Notes: generated from the sequence alone by a model not told the origin. Shown: positions 29,981 through 38,859, numbered from the stretch's first letter. The stretch is DNA of 64,000 bases from CAZJFH01 sp964545205 (GCA_964545205.1 CAZJFH010000014.1:1-64000), one strand, 5' to 3'. Numbers and translations: made by a program.

Positions 29981-30424
29981 ATGGCCAAGATCACCGTTCC
30001 CGAATTCCAGGCGCTGATCGACGAGCAACTGCCGGTGGTCGGGTTGTTCGGCATCGTGACCGAGAGCATCGGCCGCGGCGAGGCGGTGATGCGCATGCAT
30101 TGCGACGAGCGCTCGATCCGTCCCGGCGGCACCGTCGCCGGGCCGGCGCTGATGGCGCTGGCCGACGTGTGCATGTACGCCGTCGTGCTGGGGATGATCG
30201 GCCGCATCGAGCTGGCGGTGACCACCAATCTCAGCATCAATTTCCTGCGCAAGCCGCCGATCGCCGACGTGATCGCCGAGGGACGCATCCTCAAGCTGGG
30301 CAAGCGGCTGGCGGTGGGCGAGGTGCTGCTGCGCTCGGCCGAAAGCGACGACCTCGTCGCTCACGTGACCGGGACCTACTCGATCCCGCCGACCGGCGAC
30401 GCCGTCAGGGCGCCTGTACCGTGA
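29981..30424 (+). CDS. PaaI-family hotdog thioesterase
   Basis: A 147-residue hotdog-fold protein. The active-site segment RPGGTVAGPALMALADVCMYAVV and the later TTNLSINFLRKPP match the PaaI/thioesterase-4 group, acting on acyl-CoAs in the cytosol. Substrate not shown by the sequence. Its coding end overlaps the convergent 68-residue gene by 20 bases. Confidence 0.88.
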   Translation: MAKITVPEFQALIDEQLPVVGLFGIVTESIGRGEAVMRMHCDERSIRPGGTVAGPALMALADVCMYAVVLGMIGRIELAVTTNLSINFLRKPPIADVIAEGRILKLGKRLAVGEVLLRSAESDDLVAHVTGTYSIPPTGDAVRAPVP

Positions 30425-30611
30425 AGCTGTCCGGACTCTCGGCCTGAAGCTGGATCGCCACGGTGCCGTTGGCGCTGCGGATCAGCAACTCGCAGGCCCA
30501 GCTTCCGTCCTCGAGCTGCATCGGCGGCGCCATCTCGATGGCATGGACGCCCTCGACGTCCATGCTGACGCTCTTGTCGTTGCGGAACGAGATCGAGGCG
30601 ACGGTGCTCAT
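30405..30611 (-). CDS. Small uncharacterised protein (68 residues)
   Basis: I do not recognise it. The product is a short beta-rich protein (TVASISFRNDKSV, DGSWACELLIRSANGTVAIQLQ) with no signal or membrane helix. GGGGGAGAGCCCGC precedes the ATG, a plausible ribosome site. It is 57 bases downstream of the acetyltransferase gene on the same strand. Confidence 0.6.
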   Translation of the reverse strand: MSTVASISFRNDKSVSMDVEGVHAIEMAPPMQLEDGSWACELLIRSANGTVAIQLQAESPDSFTVQAP

Positions 30612-30668
30612 GCGGGCTCTCCCCCCTTCTTTGCTTGGGCACGACGCTGATCCATGCCGGCCGCCGCG

Positions 30669-32984
30669 TCAAGCCGCCACGGCCCGCGAGACGCGCATCA
30701 GCTCGGGGTCGTCCGCCGAGGCCTTGCTGTCGAACCCGAGCGCCGCGCACAACCGCAGCATCGGCGCGTTCTCGCGCAGCACCTCGCCGAACACCTCGCG
30801 CACGCCGGTGGCGGCGGCATGGTCGAGCACGCGGCGCATCAGCAGCGGCCCCAGGCCGAGCCCCTCCATGTCCGAGGCGACCATGATCGCGAACTCGCCG
30901 CGCTCGCGGTCGGCGTCGCAGGACAGGTGCGCGATGCCGTAGACCGGCGCCGCGCCCGGCCGTTGCGGGCCGGCGACCACGAACCCCATCTCGCGGCCGT
31001 AGTCGAGCTGGGTCAGCCGGGCGGCGGTCTGGTGCCCGAGTTCGCGCCGCGGCGCGAAGAATCGCAGGCGCACCGCCTCCGGCGTCAGATGGGCGAACAT
31101 CGCCTCCAGCGCCGGTTCGTCCTCGGGCAGTACCGGGCGGACCAGCAGGGCGCGGCCGTCCGGCAGCGTCAGCGGCGCTTCCAGCTGGCGCGGATAGGGC
31201 CGGATCGCCAGGCGGGCGGCGGCGTCGCCGGTCCACCGCCGGATGTGCGCGATGGCGCCGCCGATCGCCAGCGTGCCGTCGGCGCGCAGGCGCGCGCCGT
31301 CCAGGCTCGCCAGTTCCGGCAGGTCGACCAGGATTTGCGCCAGCTTGACCAGCGCCGCGGCCATGCCGTCGCCGGCGGTTCCCGCCTGCGTCAGGGCGTC
31401 GGCGGCGAGGTGCAGGTTCAGCGGCGGCAGCGCCACCGTGCCCGGCGGCGTGCCCAGGCGCAGGACCGGGCCGAAACGGCCGTCCTCCTCGAGCCGGACG
31501 GGCAGGGCGGCGGGGCTCGCGGCATGGCGGGGGGCCAGCGCGAAGGCGCCCAGCAGCATGTCGAGCTCGTCTTCGCTCAACTGGTCGCGGCCCGCGGCCA
31601 GGGCGGCGTCGATCACCGCCCGCGCCGTTTCGGGGCGCGGGTCGAAATCGGCCGGCACCGACGGCGGCGTCTCGGTCAGCGCCTGCTGGTTGCGTCGGTA
31701 TTCCATGATCTGCAGCAGTCCGCGGATCGCCTCCGCCGGCGTCGGGTAGGTGGGCAGATGGCGTTCCGCGAACAGGATGCGCGCGGCGTGCGCCGAGCGC
31801 TCGCCCAGCCAGCAGGTCAGCACGCAGCGCGCCGTCCCGGCCGCGATCTCCACCACCGCCTCGGCGGCGTCGAGCGGCGAGGCGGCCGCCGCCGGCCCGT
31901 GCAGCACCAGCAGCGCGTCGCCGCCGCGGTCGCCGGCCAGGATCTTGATCGCCTCGCCGTAGCGGCTGCCGCCGGCCTCGGGCCCGAGGTCGAGCGGCGC
32001 GAGGCTGCGCGGCGGCGGCTCGAGCGCGCGCAGGCGCGCCGCCATCGCGTCGGTCGGGCGGGCCAGTTCGGCGCCGGCGCCGAGGACGGCGTCGGCCGCG
32101 GCCATGCACAGCCCGGCGCCGTTGCCGACCACGAGCACGCGCGGGCTCGGTGCCGGCCGGGCCAGGGCCAGCGTCTCGGCGGCGCCGAACAGGTCGCCGA
32201 GGGTGCCGACCCGCAGCATCCCGGCGCGGCGGAAGGCGCCGTCCCAGGCGGCGTCGGCGGCGTCGTGCCGGCCGGGCCGATAGGCGATCACCGGCTTGTT
32301 GCGCGCGGCGGCGCGGGCGGCGGACAGGAAGCCGCGGGCATCGCGGACGTCGTCGACGTGCAGCAGGATCGCGCGGGTGCCGACGTCCATCGCCAGGTGG
32401 TCGAGCAGGTCGCCGACGGAAACCTCGTCGGCGCCGCCGGTGGTCGCCACCGCCGAGAAGCCGATGCCGCGGTCGTACGCCCAGTCGAGGATGGCGTCGA
32501 CGACGCTGCCCGAGGTCGAGACCAGCGCCAGCCGGCCGGGGCGGGCGGGCGATGCCGCCAGGCTCGCGTTGAGCCCGATCTGCGGCGCCATCACCCCCAG
32601 GCTGCCGGGGCCGAGCAGGCGCACGCCGGCGCGGCGGGCCTGTTGGCGCCAGGACTCGTCGGCCGCCCCCGCCGCCTCGTCGCGCAACGCCAGCACCGCG
32701 TGGGCGCCGCGTTCCGCCGCCTCGACGATCAGCGCGCCGAGCCGCGCCGCCGGCGCCAGCACGACGCACAGTTCCGGGGCCAGCGGCAGCGCGGCCAGCG
32801 ACGGATAGGCGAGCACGCCCTCGACGGCGCCGGCGGTGGCGCTGACCGGCAGGATCGGGCCGGCGAAGCCGCCGTCGAAGAGATTCCGGATCAGGACGTG
32901 GGCGCGGGCCGGCGCGGCGGATTCCTCGGTGACGAGCGCCACCGTCCGCGGGCGGAAAAAGGCTTCGAGATGACGAACGGGCAT
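30669..32984 (-). CDS. GNAT acetyltransferase fused to an acyl-CoA synthetase (NDP-forming)-like region with incomplete ATP-grasp
   Basis: A 771-residue protein related to protein lysine acetyltransferase Pat/PatZ (about 880 residues). CoA-binding and succinyl-CoA-ligase-like domains fill about 1-450 (HLEAFFRPRTVALV, LLGPGSLGVMAP, LVSTSGSVVDAILDWA). The ATP-grasp part starts with the usual LSEDELDMLLGAFAL near 466-480, then jumps to EEDGRFGPVLRLG, without the nucleotide-binding Lys segment (roughly 100 residues short). The C-terminal GNAT domain (about 605-760) looks intact: DMEGLGLGPLLMRRVLDHA and GDFDSK-type end. Likely a protein acetyltransferase with a purely regulatory CoA-ligase half. 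Start 32984. Confidence 0.85.
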   Translation of the reverse strand: MPVRHLEAFFRPRTVALVTEESAAPARAHVLIRNLFDGGFAGPILPVSATAGAVEGVLAYPSLAALPLAPELCVVLAPAARLGALIVEAAERGAHAVLALRDEAAGAADESWRQQARRAGVRLLGPGSLGVMAPQIGLNASLAASPARPGRLALVSTSGSVVDAILDWAYDRGIGFSAVATTGGADEVSVGDLLDHLAMDVGTRAILLHVDDVRDARGFLSAARAAARNKPVIAYRPGRHDAADAAWDGAFRRAGMLRVGTLGDLFGAAETLALARPAPSPRVLVVGNGAGLCMAAADAVLGAGAELARPTDAMAARLRALEPPPRSLAPLDLGPEAGGSRYGEAIKILAGDRGGDALLVLHGPAAAASPLDAAEAVVEIAAGTARCVLTCWLGERSAHAARILFAERHLPTYPTPAEAIRGLLQIMEYRRNQQALTETPPSVPADFDPRPETARAVIDAALAAGRDQLSEDELDMLLGAFALAPRHAASPAALPVRLEEDGRFGPVLRLGTPPGTVALPPLNLHLAADALTQAGTAGDGMAAALVKLAQILVDLPELASLDGARLRADGTLAIGGAIAHIRRWTGDAAARLAIRPYPRQLEAPLTLPDGRALLVRPVLPEDEPALEAMFAHLTPEAVRLRFFAPRRELGHQTAARLTQLDYGREMGFVVAGPQRPGAAPVYGIAHLSCDADRERGEFAIMVASDMEGLGLGPLLMRRVLDHAAATGVREVFGEVLRENAPMLRLCAALGFDSKASADDPELMRVSRAVAA

Positions 32985-33076
32985 GGCAGCCTCGCAGCCG
33001 TGACCGTTGAATGGTCTCGCCCAATTGGCGTACATGCAAACGCCGAGGGCGCAATGCAGGCTGGCGGGGGAAGCAT

Positions 33077-33331
33077 ATGGACGCGCAGGCGATCGAAAGC
33101 CGGGTTCTGGCCGCGCTGGCTCAGGCGGTGCCCGGCCTGAAGCTGGAGTCCGCGATCGCGCCCGAGGTGCCGTTCCGCGACCAGCTCGACATCGATTCCG
33201 TCGACTATCTCAACTTCGTGCTGGCGCTGGAGCGCGCGTTCGGCGTGCGGGTGCCCGAGGCCGACTGCCCGCGGCTCTCCACGCTGGGCGGCTGCGTGCG
33301 ATTCCTGTCGGCGGCGACCGCCGGGCGCTGA
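33077..33331 (+). CDS. Acyl carrier protein
   Basis: An 84-residue carrier with the phosphopantetheine attachment motif DIDSVDYLNF (Ser41). The helix I region is VLAALAQAVPGL. It stands alone with no fatty-acid or polyketide synthase genes nearby, and it is divergent from the GNAT/CoA-ligase-like gene. It is therefore not the housekeeping AcpP by context; a dedicated partner is unknown. Strong ribosome site GCGGGGGAAGC. Confidence 0.9.
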   Translation: MDAQAIESRVLAALAQAVPGLKLESAIAPEVPFRDQLDIDSVDYLNFVLALERAFGVRVPEADCPRLSTLGGCVRFLSAATAGR

Positions 33332-33338
33332 CCGGCGC

Positions 33339-33770
33339 TCAGTGCATCGCCAGCCGGTCCATCACCCGGCGCGGCGGCACGCCCCAATCCTCGCGCATCG
33401 CCAGCAACGCCGCCTTTTCCGCCTGGATTTCGGCGGCCGTGCGGATGCCGAGCCGGCGGAACAGCGGCACCGGCGGGCACCAGCCCTGGACCGCGTGCTG
33501 CAGCAGGAAGCCGGTCACCACGGCCGGCAGGGCCAGCCAGCGGCGGTCGTGGAAGGCCCCCAGCGCGGTGCCGGCCAGCGCCAGCGCAGCGGCGTTGGCC
33601 TCCAGCACCCGCTCGACGTCCCATTCGCGGTCGAGTTCGTCGAGGCGGCGGTCGATCGCCGCCCGGTGGCCGGCCAGCCGTTCCAGCCGCAGCTCCATCT
33701 CCGCGCGGATGCGGCGGGTCTTCCAGCGGGCGCTGTGCTCGACGACGCGGGCCTCGGTGCGCGGCAGCAT
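33339..33770 (-). CDS. DUF2892-like membrane protein
   Basis: A 143-residue protein. A charged N-terminal coiled region (RRIRAEMELRLERLAGHRAAIDRRLDEL) is followed by two hydrophobic segments around residues 60-95 (ANAAALALAGTALGAF and ALPAVVTGFLLQHAV). Then comes QGWCPPVPLFRRLGIRT, a block I associate with DUF2892/YgaP-like proteins. Two ATG codons (33773, 33770) follow GGAGGAG; 33770 is chosen. Divergent from the DsrE-like gene. Function unknown. Confidence 0.68.
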   Translation of the reverse strand: MLPRTEARVVEHSARWKTRRIRAEMELRLERLAGHRAAIDRRLDELDREWDVERVLEANAAALALAGTALGAFHDRRWLALPAVVTGFLLQHAVQGWCPPVPLFRRLGIRTAAEIQAEKAALLAMREDWGVPPRRVMDRLAMH

Positions 33771-33908
33771 CATCTCCTCCGGTCGCGGTGGTCTCGCCGA
33801 TGGCAACGCGCCGGGCCGGGCGCGGGTTCGCGGAATGACGAATCGCATCGACCGGGCGTCGGCGCCCATCTAAGGTCGGCGGTTCGGATCAGCGACCAGG
33901 AGCGGCAG

Positions 33909-34271
33909 ATGTCGAAGCTTTTCGTGATGTGCACCAACGCCGGCAACGACGCCGAGCGCGCCACCGTGGCGATGGTGATGGCGACCGCGGCGCAGGCGGC
34001 GGACGTCGAGGTGGTGATGGGCTTCCAGATCGAGGGCGTGCGCATCGTCGCCAAGGGCTACGCCGAGACGGTCGCCGCCGAGCCGTTCCCGCCGCTCAAG
34101 GACCTGCTCGACGCCTTCGTCGAGGCCGGCGGCAGGATGCTGGTCTGCGCGCCCTGCCTGCAGGCCCGCGGCATCGACACCAAGACCGGCCTGATCGAGC
34201 AGGCCGTGGTGGTCGGCGCGGCGAGCTTCGTCCAGGAGATGATGGAAGCCGACAAGACGGTGGTGTACTGA
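33909..34271 (+). CDS. DsrE/peroxiredoxin-like small sulfur-relay family protein
   Basis: A 120-residue cytosolic protein with the DsrE-fold pattern: LFVMCTNAGNDAERATVAMVMA at the N-terminus and GGRMLVCAPCLQARGI with two Cys (CAPC) near residues 78-81. DsrE-type proteins transfer sulfur or serve unknown redox roles. The neighbour with a YgaP-like block hints at sulfur handling, but this is weak. No other sulfur-oxidation gene is adjacent. Confidence 0.75.
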   Translation: MSKLFVMCTNAGNDAERATVAMVMATAAQAADVEVVMGFQIEGVRIVAKGYAETVAAEPFPPLKDLLDAFVEAGGRMLVCAPCLQARGIDTKTGLIEQAVVVGAASFVQEMMEADKTVVY

Positions 34272-34364
34272 GACCGCCCGGAGCCCTGCGGCGATGCGGG
34301 TTGCGGATGCGGTAACGTAATACCCCACTTCCAACCCCCTTGATTTTTCAGGCGTTTTTCGCCG

Positions 34365-34392
34365 TTGACTTCGCCTGCGGATTCGGCATAAT
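34365..34392 (+). promoter_or_regulatory. Promoter of rplM-rpsI
   Basis: TTGACT (34365-34370), 16-base spacer, CATAAT (34387-34392). The expected start near 34399 leaves a leader of about 60 bases before rplM. No obvious leader structure was seen. Confidence 0.7.
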
Positions 34393-34459
34393 CCGCGGCC
34401 TCGGATCGGGGGGTGTTTCGCGCCCTTCGCCATCTCAACGGCTTTACGCTACGGGTGCC

Positions 34460-34918
34460 ATGAAGACCTATTCCGCCAAGCCGTCCGAAGTCGAGAAGAA
34501 GTGGGTTCTGATCGACGCGGAAGGCCTCGTTCTCGGGCGGCTCGCCAGCATCGTCGCCATGCGGCTGCGCGGCAAGCACAAGCCCTCGTTCACGCCGCAC
34601 ATCGACTGCGGCGACAACGTCATCATCGTCAATGCCGAGAAGGTGCGGCTGACCGGCAACAAGCTGGTCCAGAAGCGCTTTTTCTGGCACACCGGCCATC
34701 CGGGCGGCATCAAGGACCGCACGATGGGCCAGCTCCTCGGCGGTCGCTACCCCGAGCGCGTCATCGTCAAGGCGGTCGAGCGCATGATCACCCGCGGGCC
34801 CCTCGGCCGCCAGCAGATGAAGAACCTGCGCGTCTATGCCGGCCCCAACCATCCGCACGAGGCCCAGCAGCCGGAAACGCTGGACGTCGCGGCGATGAAC
34901 CCGAAGAACAAGAGGTAA
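34460..34918 (+). CDS. rplM: 50S ribosomal protein L13
   Basis: A 152-residue L13 with KTYSAKPSEVEKKWVLIDAEGL at its start and the family signature VERMITRGPLGRQQMKNLRVYAG near residues 110-132. It sits in the large subunit near 23S domain interfaces. Standard length. It is followed by rpsI after three bases, the universal rplM-rpsI operon. Confidence 0.98.
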   Translation: MKTYSAKPSEVEKKWVLIDAEGLVLGRLASIVAMRLRGKHKPSFTPHIDCGDNVIIVNAEKVRLTGNKLVQKRFFWHTGHPGGIKDRTMGQLLGGRYPERVIVKAVERMITRGPLGRQQMKNLRVYAGPNHPHEAQQPETLDVAAMNPKNKR

Positions 34919-34921
34919 GAC

Positions 34922-35398
34922 ATGGCCGAGGAACTCAGGAGCCTCGCTGATCTGAAGAGCGTGGCGCCGCAGGCGCCGCAGGCTCCGAAGTACGAGCGCA
35001 AGGTCGACGCGCAGGGCCGTTCTTACGCAACGGGCAAGCGCAAGAACGCCGTCGCCCGCGTGTGGGTCAAGCCGGGCAACGGCAAGATCACCGTCAACGG
35101 CCGCGACATCGACGTGTATTTCGCCCGTCCGGTGCTGCGCATGATCATCAACCAGCCGTTCGGCGTCGCCAACCGCGTCGGCCAGTTCGACGTGGTCTGC
35201 ACGGTGACCGGCGGCGGCCTGTCCGGCCAGGCCGGCGCCGTCCGCCACGGCATCAGCCGCGCGCTGACGCACTTCGAGCCCGACCTGCGGCCGGTGCTGA
35301 AGCGCGGCGGCTTCCTGACCCGCGATCCGCGCGTGGTCGAGCGCAAGAAGTACGGCAAGGCCAAGGCCCGCCGCAGCTTCCAGTTCTCGAAGCGCTGA
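34922..35398 (+). CDS. rpsI: 30S ribosomal protein S9
   Basis: A 158-residue S9. The conserved GKRKNAVARVWVKPGNGKITVNGRD and the C-terminal GKAKARRSFQFSKR, whose basic tail reaches the P-site tRNA, are clear. The N-terminus is about 30 residues longer than in E. coli, common in this class. A strong terminator follows. Confidence 0.98.
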   Translation: MAEELRSLADLKSVAPQAPQAPKYERKVDAQGRSYATGKRKNAVARVWVKPGNGKITVNGRDIDVYFARPVLRMIINQPFGVANRVGQFDVVCTVTGGGLSGQAGAVRHGISRALTHFEPDLRPVLKRGGFLTRDPRVVERKKYGKAKARRSFQFSKR

Positions 35399-35422
35399 TC
35401 GGCCGCGTCACGGCACGGTTTT

Positions 35423-35461
35423 CGAGGGTCTGCCCGCCCGGGCAGGCCCTCGATGCGTTTT
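35423..35461 (+). terminator. Intrinsic terminator after rpsI
   Basis: Fourteen-base arms CGAGGGTCTGCCCG (35423-35436) and CGGGCAGGCCCTCG (35439-35452), with one G-T wobble, followed by atgcgtttt. It ends the ribosomal-protein operon. Confidence 0.85.
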
Positions 35462-35572
35462 GGTGATGATGATTCTCGCGCAACGGTGACGAGCGTCACT
35501 TTCCGGCAGATAACGCCGCCGTACATTGATCCCAGGATCGAACGACAAGAAATGTCGGCTGGGAGAAAATCG

Positions 35573-36844
35573 ATGTTCGGGAAGAAAAAATCCGCACAGG
35601 AGCCTCGGGAATTCAGGCGCAAGGCCGTCGATTTCGAGCGCGAGCTCGTCGACTATGCCCGCGCCGCCTGCGCCGGGCGCAAGAATGCGTCGGTCGTGGT
35701 GGCGAACATTTCCGGCAGCGGAAGCTGCAACTACGAGAACTACGTCTACGCGATCAACATGTTCCGCTCGCTGGTCGGGCGCTTCGAGGGCCGGCTGTTC
35801 ATCCTCAAGAGCCGCGACCTCGTCTTCGCCTATCAGGGCGCGATCGGCGAGCCGGCGATCCGCGAAGCGGTCTCGAACATCCGGCTGCTGTTCGAGATTC
35901 CGGGCGTCCCGCGTCGGGGCGACTTCGCCGCCTGGTACGACCTCGAGCGCGACGACGAGGCGTTGCTGGCCTATGCCGAGGCGCAGTGGCGCGCCCGCGC
36001 CGAGCGCGAGGGGGCTGTCGAGACCGCCGAGGACACCGATCCGACCGCCGGCACCTTCGGCCGCTTCGCCCGGTTCATGTCCGCCTTCGAGGCGGCCGAG
36101 CTGGCGCCGCTGTTGCGGCGGCAGCCGTTGTGCCGGATCGGCGGCGACGGCGTTCCGGCGCCGCTGCGCCACGAGGTCTACGTCTCGATCCCGGACCTCG
36201 AGCGCTCGGTGCCCGGCGCCGCCGGCCTGGGCAGCGACCGCCATCTGTTCCATTACGTCGCCCGCGCCCTCGACCGGCGCGTCCTCGGCGCGGCGCGGGG
36301 CGAGCTGGAGCGGCTGCCGGCCGGCATCTCGCTCAACCTCAACATGGCGACGGTGTCGTCGCCGGACTGGTCGGAATGGGCCTGCGCCCTCGACGCCGGC
36401 GAGCGTAGTCGCATCGCGGTCGAGATCGCCTATTCCGACGCGATGTCCGACATCGGCATGTTCCTCGCCGTCCAGCGCAAGCTGAGTGGGTTGGGCATGA
36501 CGCTGGTGCTCGACGGATTGCCGGCCGAGATGCTGGCCTTCATCAATCTCGACGTCATGCGGGTCGATCTGGTCAAGGTGGTCTGGGACGCCGAACTGGC
36601 CGACGCCGGCTCCGCCGCCGGGCTGATCGAGACCGTCGCCCGATGCGGCGCCGACAGGTTCGCGCTGTGCCGCTGCGACGGTCCGGAAGCGGTGCGGTTC
36701 GGCCGCGCCCTCGGCATCGGCCTGTTCCAGGGCCGCCATATCGACCGGCTGCTGGCGGGCGAGCCGGAACCGGCCGCGCGGCGCACCGTCTCGCCGCCGC
36801 GGCGGCCGATCGGGTCCGCGGGGACGCCGCTGGTCTGCCTCTGA
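35573..36844 (+). CDS. Degenerate EAL-domain protein
   Basis: A 423-residue cytosolic protein. The C-terminal 150 residues keep the EAL fold pattern: the strand LNLNMATV, a VEIAYSD in place of the EITES site, LDGLPAEMLAFINLDVMRVDLVKV in place of the metal Asp pair, and the closing GIGLFQGRHIDRLL typical of EAL ends. The catalytic EAL, Asp-Asp and Glu residues are replaced, so it should not cleave c-di-GMP; binding or signalling is more likely. The N-terminal 270 residues are not recognised. Start 35573 follows GGGAGA; an earlier in-frame ATG (35552) lacks one. Confidence 0.77.
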   Translation: MFGKKKSAQEPREFRRKAVDFERELVDYARAACAGRKNASVVVANISGSGSCNYENYVYAINMFRSLVGRFEGRLFILKSRDLVFAYQGAIGEPAIREAVSNIRLLFEIPGVPRRGDFAAWYDLERDDEALLAYAEAQWRARAEREGAVETAEDTDPTAGTFGRFARFMSAFEAAELAPLLRRQPLCRIGGDGVPAPLRHEVYVSIPDLERSVPGAAGLGSDRHLFHYVARALDRRVLGAARGELERLPAGISLNLNMATVSSPDWSEWACALDAGERSRIAVEIAYSDAMSDIGMFLAVQRKLSGLGMTLVLDGLPAEMLAFINLDVMRVDLVKVVWDAELADAGSAAGLIETVARCGADRFALCRCDGPEAVRFGRALGIGLFQGRHIDRLLAGEPEPAARRTVSPPRRPIGSAGTPLVCL

Positions 36845-36872
36845 CGGCATCCGTGGCGGCGGCGGCGGAATT

Positions 36873-37802
36873 GTGCTAGACCGCAGCACCGCCGCCATCC
36901 CGCCAATCGAGTCCCGCGTGTCGCCGTCGCTGCCCCTGTCCCGTTCCCTTCGCTACCGTGCCGAGGCGCTGGCCGCCCGCGGCCTGCTGGCCGGGCTCGG
37001 GCGCATGGACCTCGACACGGTCTCGGCGCTCGGCGGGCGGCTGGGGCGGATCGTCGGGCCGCGGCTGACCCGCCGCCAGGCGCTGGCGCGCCGGAATCTG
37101 AGCCTGGCGCTGCCGGAGGTCGATGCCGACGCCGTGCTGGCGGCGATGTGGGACAATCTGGGCCGCACCTTCTTCGAGATCGCCAAGATGCGCGGCCTCG
37201 AGGACGGCAAGGGGGCCGGCGTCGTCGAGATCCGCGGCGCCGAGCACCTGCGGGCGGCGCTGGCCGAGGGCCGCGGCGCCATCGGCTTCTCGGCCCATCT
37301 CGGCAATTGGGAGGTGCTGGCGGTGGCGCCGGCGCTGCTCGACTTCGATGCGGCGATGATGTACCGCAAGCCGAACAATCCGGCGGTGCACGAGATGCTC
37401 AACGCCCTGCGGCCGGCACGCGTGACCTTCCTCGAGAAGGACCGCGCCGGCACGCTCGGCGCCTTCGCGACGCTGAAGGCCGGCGGATGCGTTGGACTTC
37501 TGGTCGATCATCGCTACAACAAGGGCGTCGAGGTCGATTTCTTCGGCCGGCCGGCCCGGGTGGCGCCGACGGCGGCGCTGATGGCCCGCAAGACCGCATG
37601 CCCGCTGCTGCCGTTGCGGGTCGAGCGGCTGGACGGCGCCAGATTCAGGATGACGATCGAGCCGCCGCTGGCCGTCGATCGCGACCTGCCGCCGGACGCC
37701 TTCGCGCAAACGGTGATGCAGGCGGCGATGAACAGGGTGGAGTGCTGGATCCGCGAGCGGCCGGCACAGTGGTTCTGGGTTCAGAGGCTTTGGGCGGATT
37801 GA
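36873..37802 (+). CDS. LpxL/HtrB-family lipid A acyltransferase
   Basis: A 309-residue member of the lysophospholipid/lauroyl acyltransferase family, which adds secondary acyl chains to Kdo-lipid A (or an analogue) at the inner membrane. The HxxxxE catalytic motif is AHLGNWE (His142, Glu147). MMYRKPNNP and GCVGLLVDHRYNKGVEVDFFGRPARV follow as in LpxL/LpxM. GTG 36873 is the start taken; a GTG at 36918 is an alternative. It precedes argC by 10 bases, possibly a shared transcript. Confidence 0.87.
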   Translation: MLDRSTAAIPPIESRVSPSLPLSRSLRYRAEALAARGLLAGLGRMDLDTVSALGGRLGRIVGPRLTRRQALARRNLSLALPEVDADAVLAAMWDNLGRTFFEIAKMRGLEDGKGAGVVEIRGAEHLRAALAEGRGAIGFSAHLGNWEVLAVAPALLDFDAAMMYRKPNNPAVHEMLNALRPARVTFLEKDRAGTLGAFATLKAGGCVGLLVDHRYNKGVEVDFFGRPARVAPTAALMARKTACPLLPLRVERLDGARFRMTIEPPLAVDRDLPPDAFAQTVMQAAMNRVECWIRERPAQWFWVQRLWAD

Positions 37803-37812
37803 GGAGGACGAC

Positions 37813-38859
37813 ATGGGTTCGCAAAGCGTGCGCGTCGCCATTCTGGGGGCCAGCGGCTATACCGGGGCCGAGCTGGTGCGCCTGCTCGCCCGCCATCCCG
37901 CCGTCCGCATCGCCGCGCTGACCGCCGACCGCAAGGCCGGGCAGGCGATGGCGTCGGTGTTCCCCCACCTCGCCGCGGTGCCGCTGCCGGAGATGATCAC
38001 CGTCGACCAGGTCGACTGGTCGGGCGTCGACTTCGTGTTCTGCGCCCTGCCGCACGGCACGACGCAGGAGATCGTCGCGGCGATCCCGGCGGGGCTGAAG
38101 GTGGTCGACCTGTCGGCCGACTTCCGCCTGCACGACCTCGACACCTACGCCCAATGGTACGGCCATGCCCACAAGGCGCCGGAGCTGCAGACCCGGGCGG
38201 TCTACGGCCTGACCGAGCTGTCGCGCGCGCAGGTGCGCGAGGCGCGGCTGGTCGCCAATCCCGGCTGCTATCCGACGGCGGCGCAGTTGCCGCTGATCCC
38301 GCTGGTCGGCGCCGGCCTGATCGACGCCGGCGACATCGTCATCGACGCCAAGTCGGGCGTTTCCGGGGCCGGCCGCGCCGCCAAGGAGGGCAGCCTGTTC
38401 GCCGAGGTCGCCGAAGGCATCCACGCCTACGGCGTCGCCAGCCACCGCCACGCCCCCGAGATCGAGCAGGGCCTGAGCGCCGCCGCCGGGCGCCAGATCG
38501 TGGTCAACTTCACCCCGCACCTGATGCCGATGAGCCGCGGCATCCTGTGCTCGAGCTACGTCCGGCTGGCCGGCGGCGCCACCGCCGACGACCTGCACGC
38601 GACGCTGTCCGCGCGCTACGCCGGCGAGCCGTTCGTGCATGTGCTGCCCAAGGGCGTGGTGCCGCATACCCGCCATGTGCGCGGCTCGAACTTCTGCCTG
38701 ATCAACGTCTTCGCCGATCGGGTGCCGGGCCGCGCCATCGTGTTCTCGGTGATCGACAACCTGGTCAAGGGCGCCTCGGGCCAGGCGGTGCAGAATATGA
38801 ACCTGATGCTGGACTTCGAGGAGACGCTAGGCCTCGAACAGCAGCCGATGTTCCCGTGA
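37813..38859 (+). CDS. argC: N-acetyl-gamma-glutamyl-phosphate reductase
   Basis: A 348-residue NADPH enzyme of arginine biosynthesis. Rossmann loop ILGASGYTGAEL, PHGTTQE segment, the catalytic loop VANPGCYPT (Cys152) and SKSGVSGAGRAAKE are present. The C-terminal HTRHVRGSNFCLINVF is typical of the group without frequent fusions. Start ATG follows GAGGAGGAC. Its stop overlaps the next gene (GTGA). Confidence 0.95.
   Translation: MGSQSVRVAILGASGYTGAELVRLLARHPAVRIAALTADRKAGQAMASVFPHLAAVPLPEMITVDQVDWSGVDFVFCALPHGTTQEIVAAIPAGLKVVDLSADFRLHDLDTYAQWYGHAHKAPELQTRAVYGLTELSRAQVREARLVANPGCYPTAAQLPLIPLVGAGLIDAGDIVIDAKSGVSGAGRAAKEGSLFAEVAEGIHAYGVASHRHAPEIEQGLSAAAGRQIVVNFTPHLMPMSRGILCSSYVRLAGGATADDLHATLSARYAGEPFVHVLPKGVVPHTRHVRGSNFCLINVFADRVPGRAIVFSVIDNLVKGASGQAVQNMNLMLDFEETLGLEQQPMFP

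Noticed and set aside
30669..32984. Frameshift as the cause of the missing ATP-grasp part in the Pat-like gene
   Set aside because: The domains before and after the gap are in one frame and the coding signal is continuous, so an in-frame loss is more likely than a sequencing or frameshift error.
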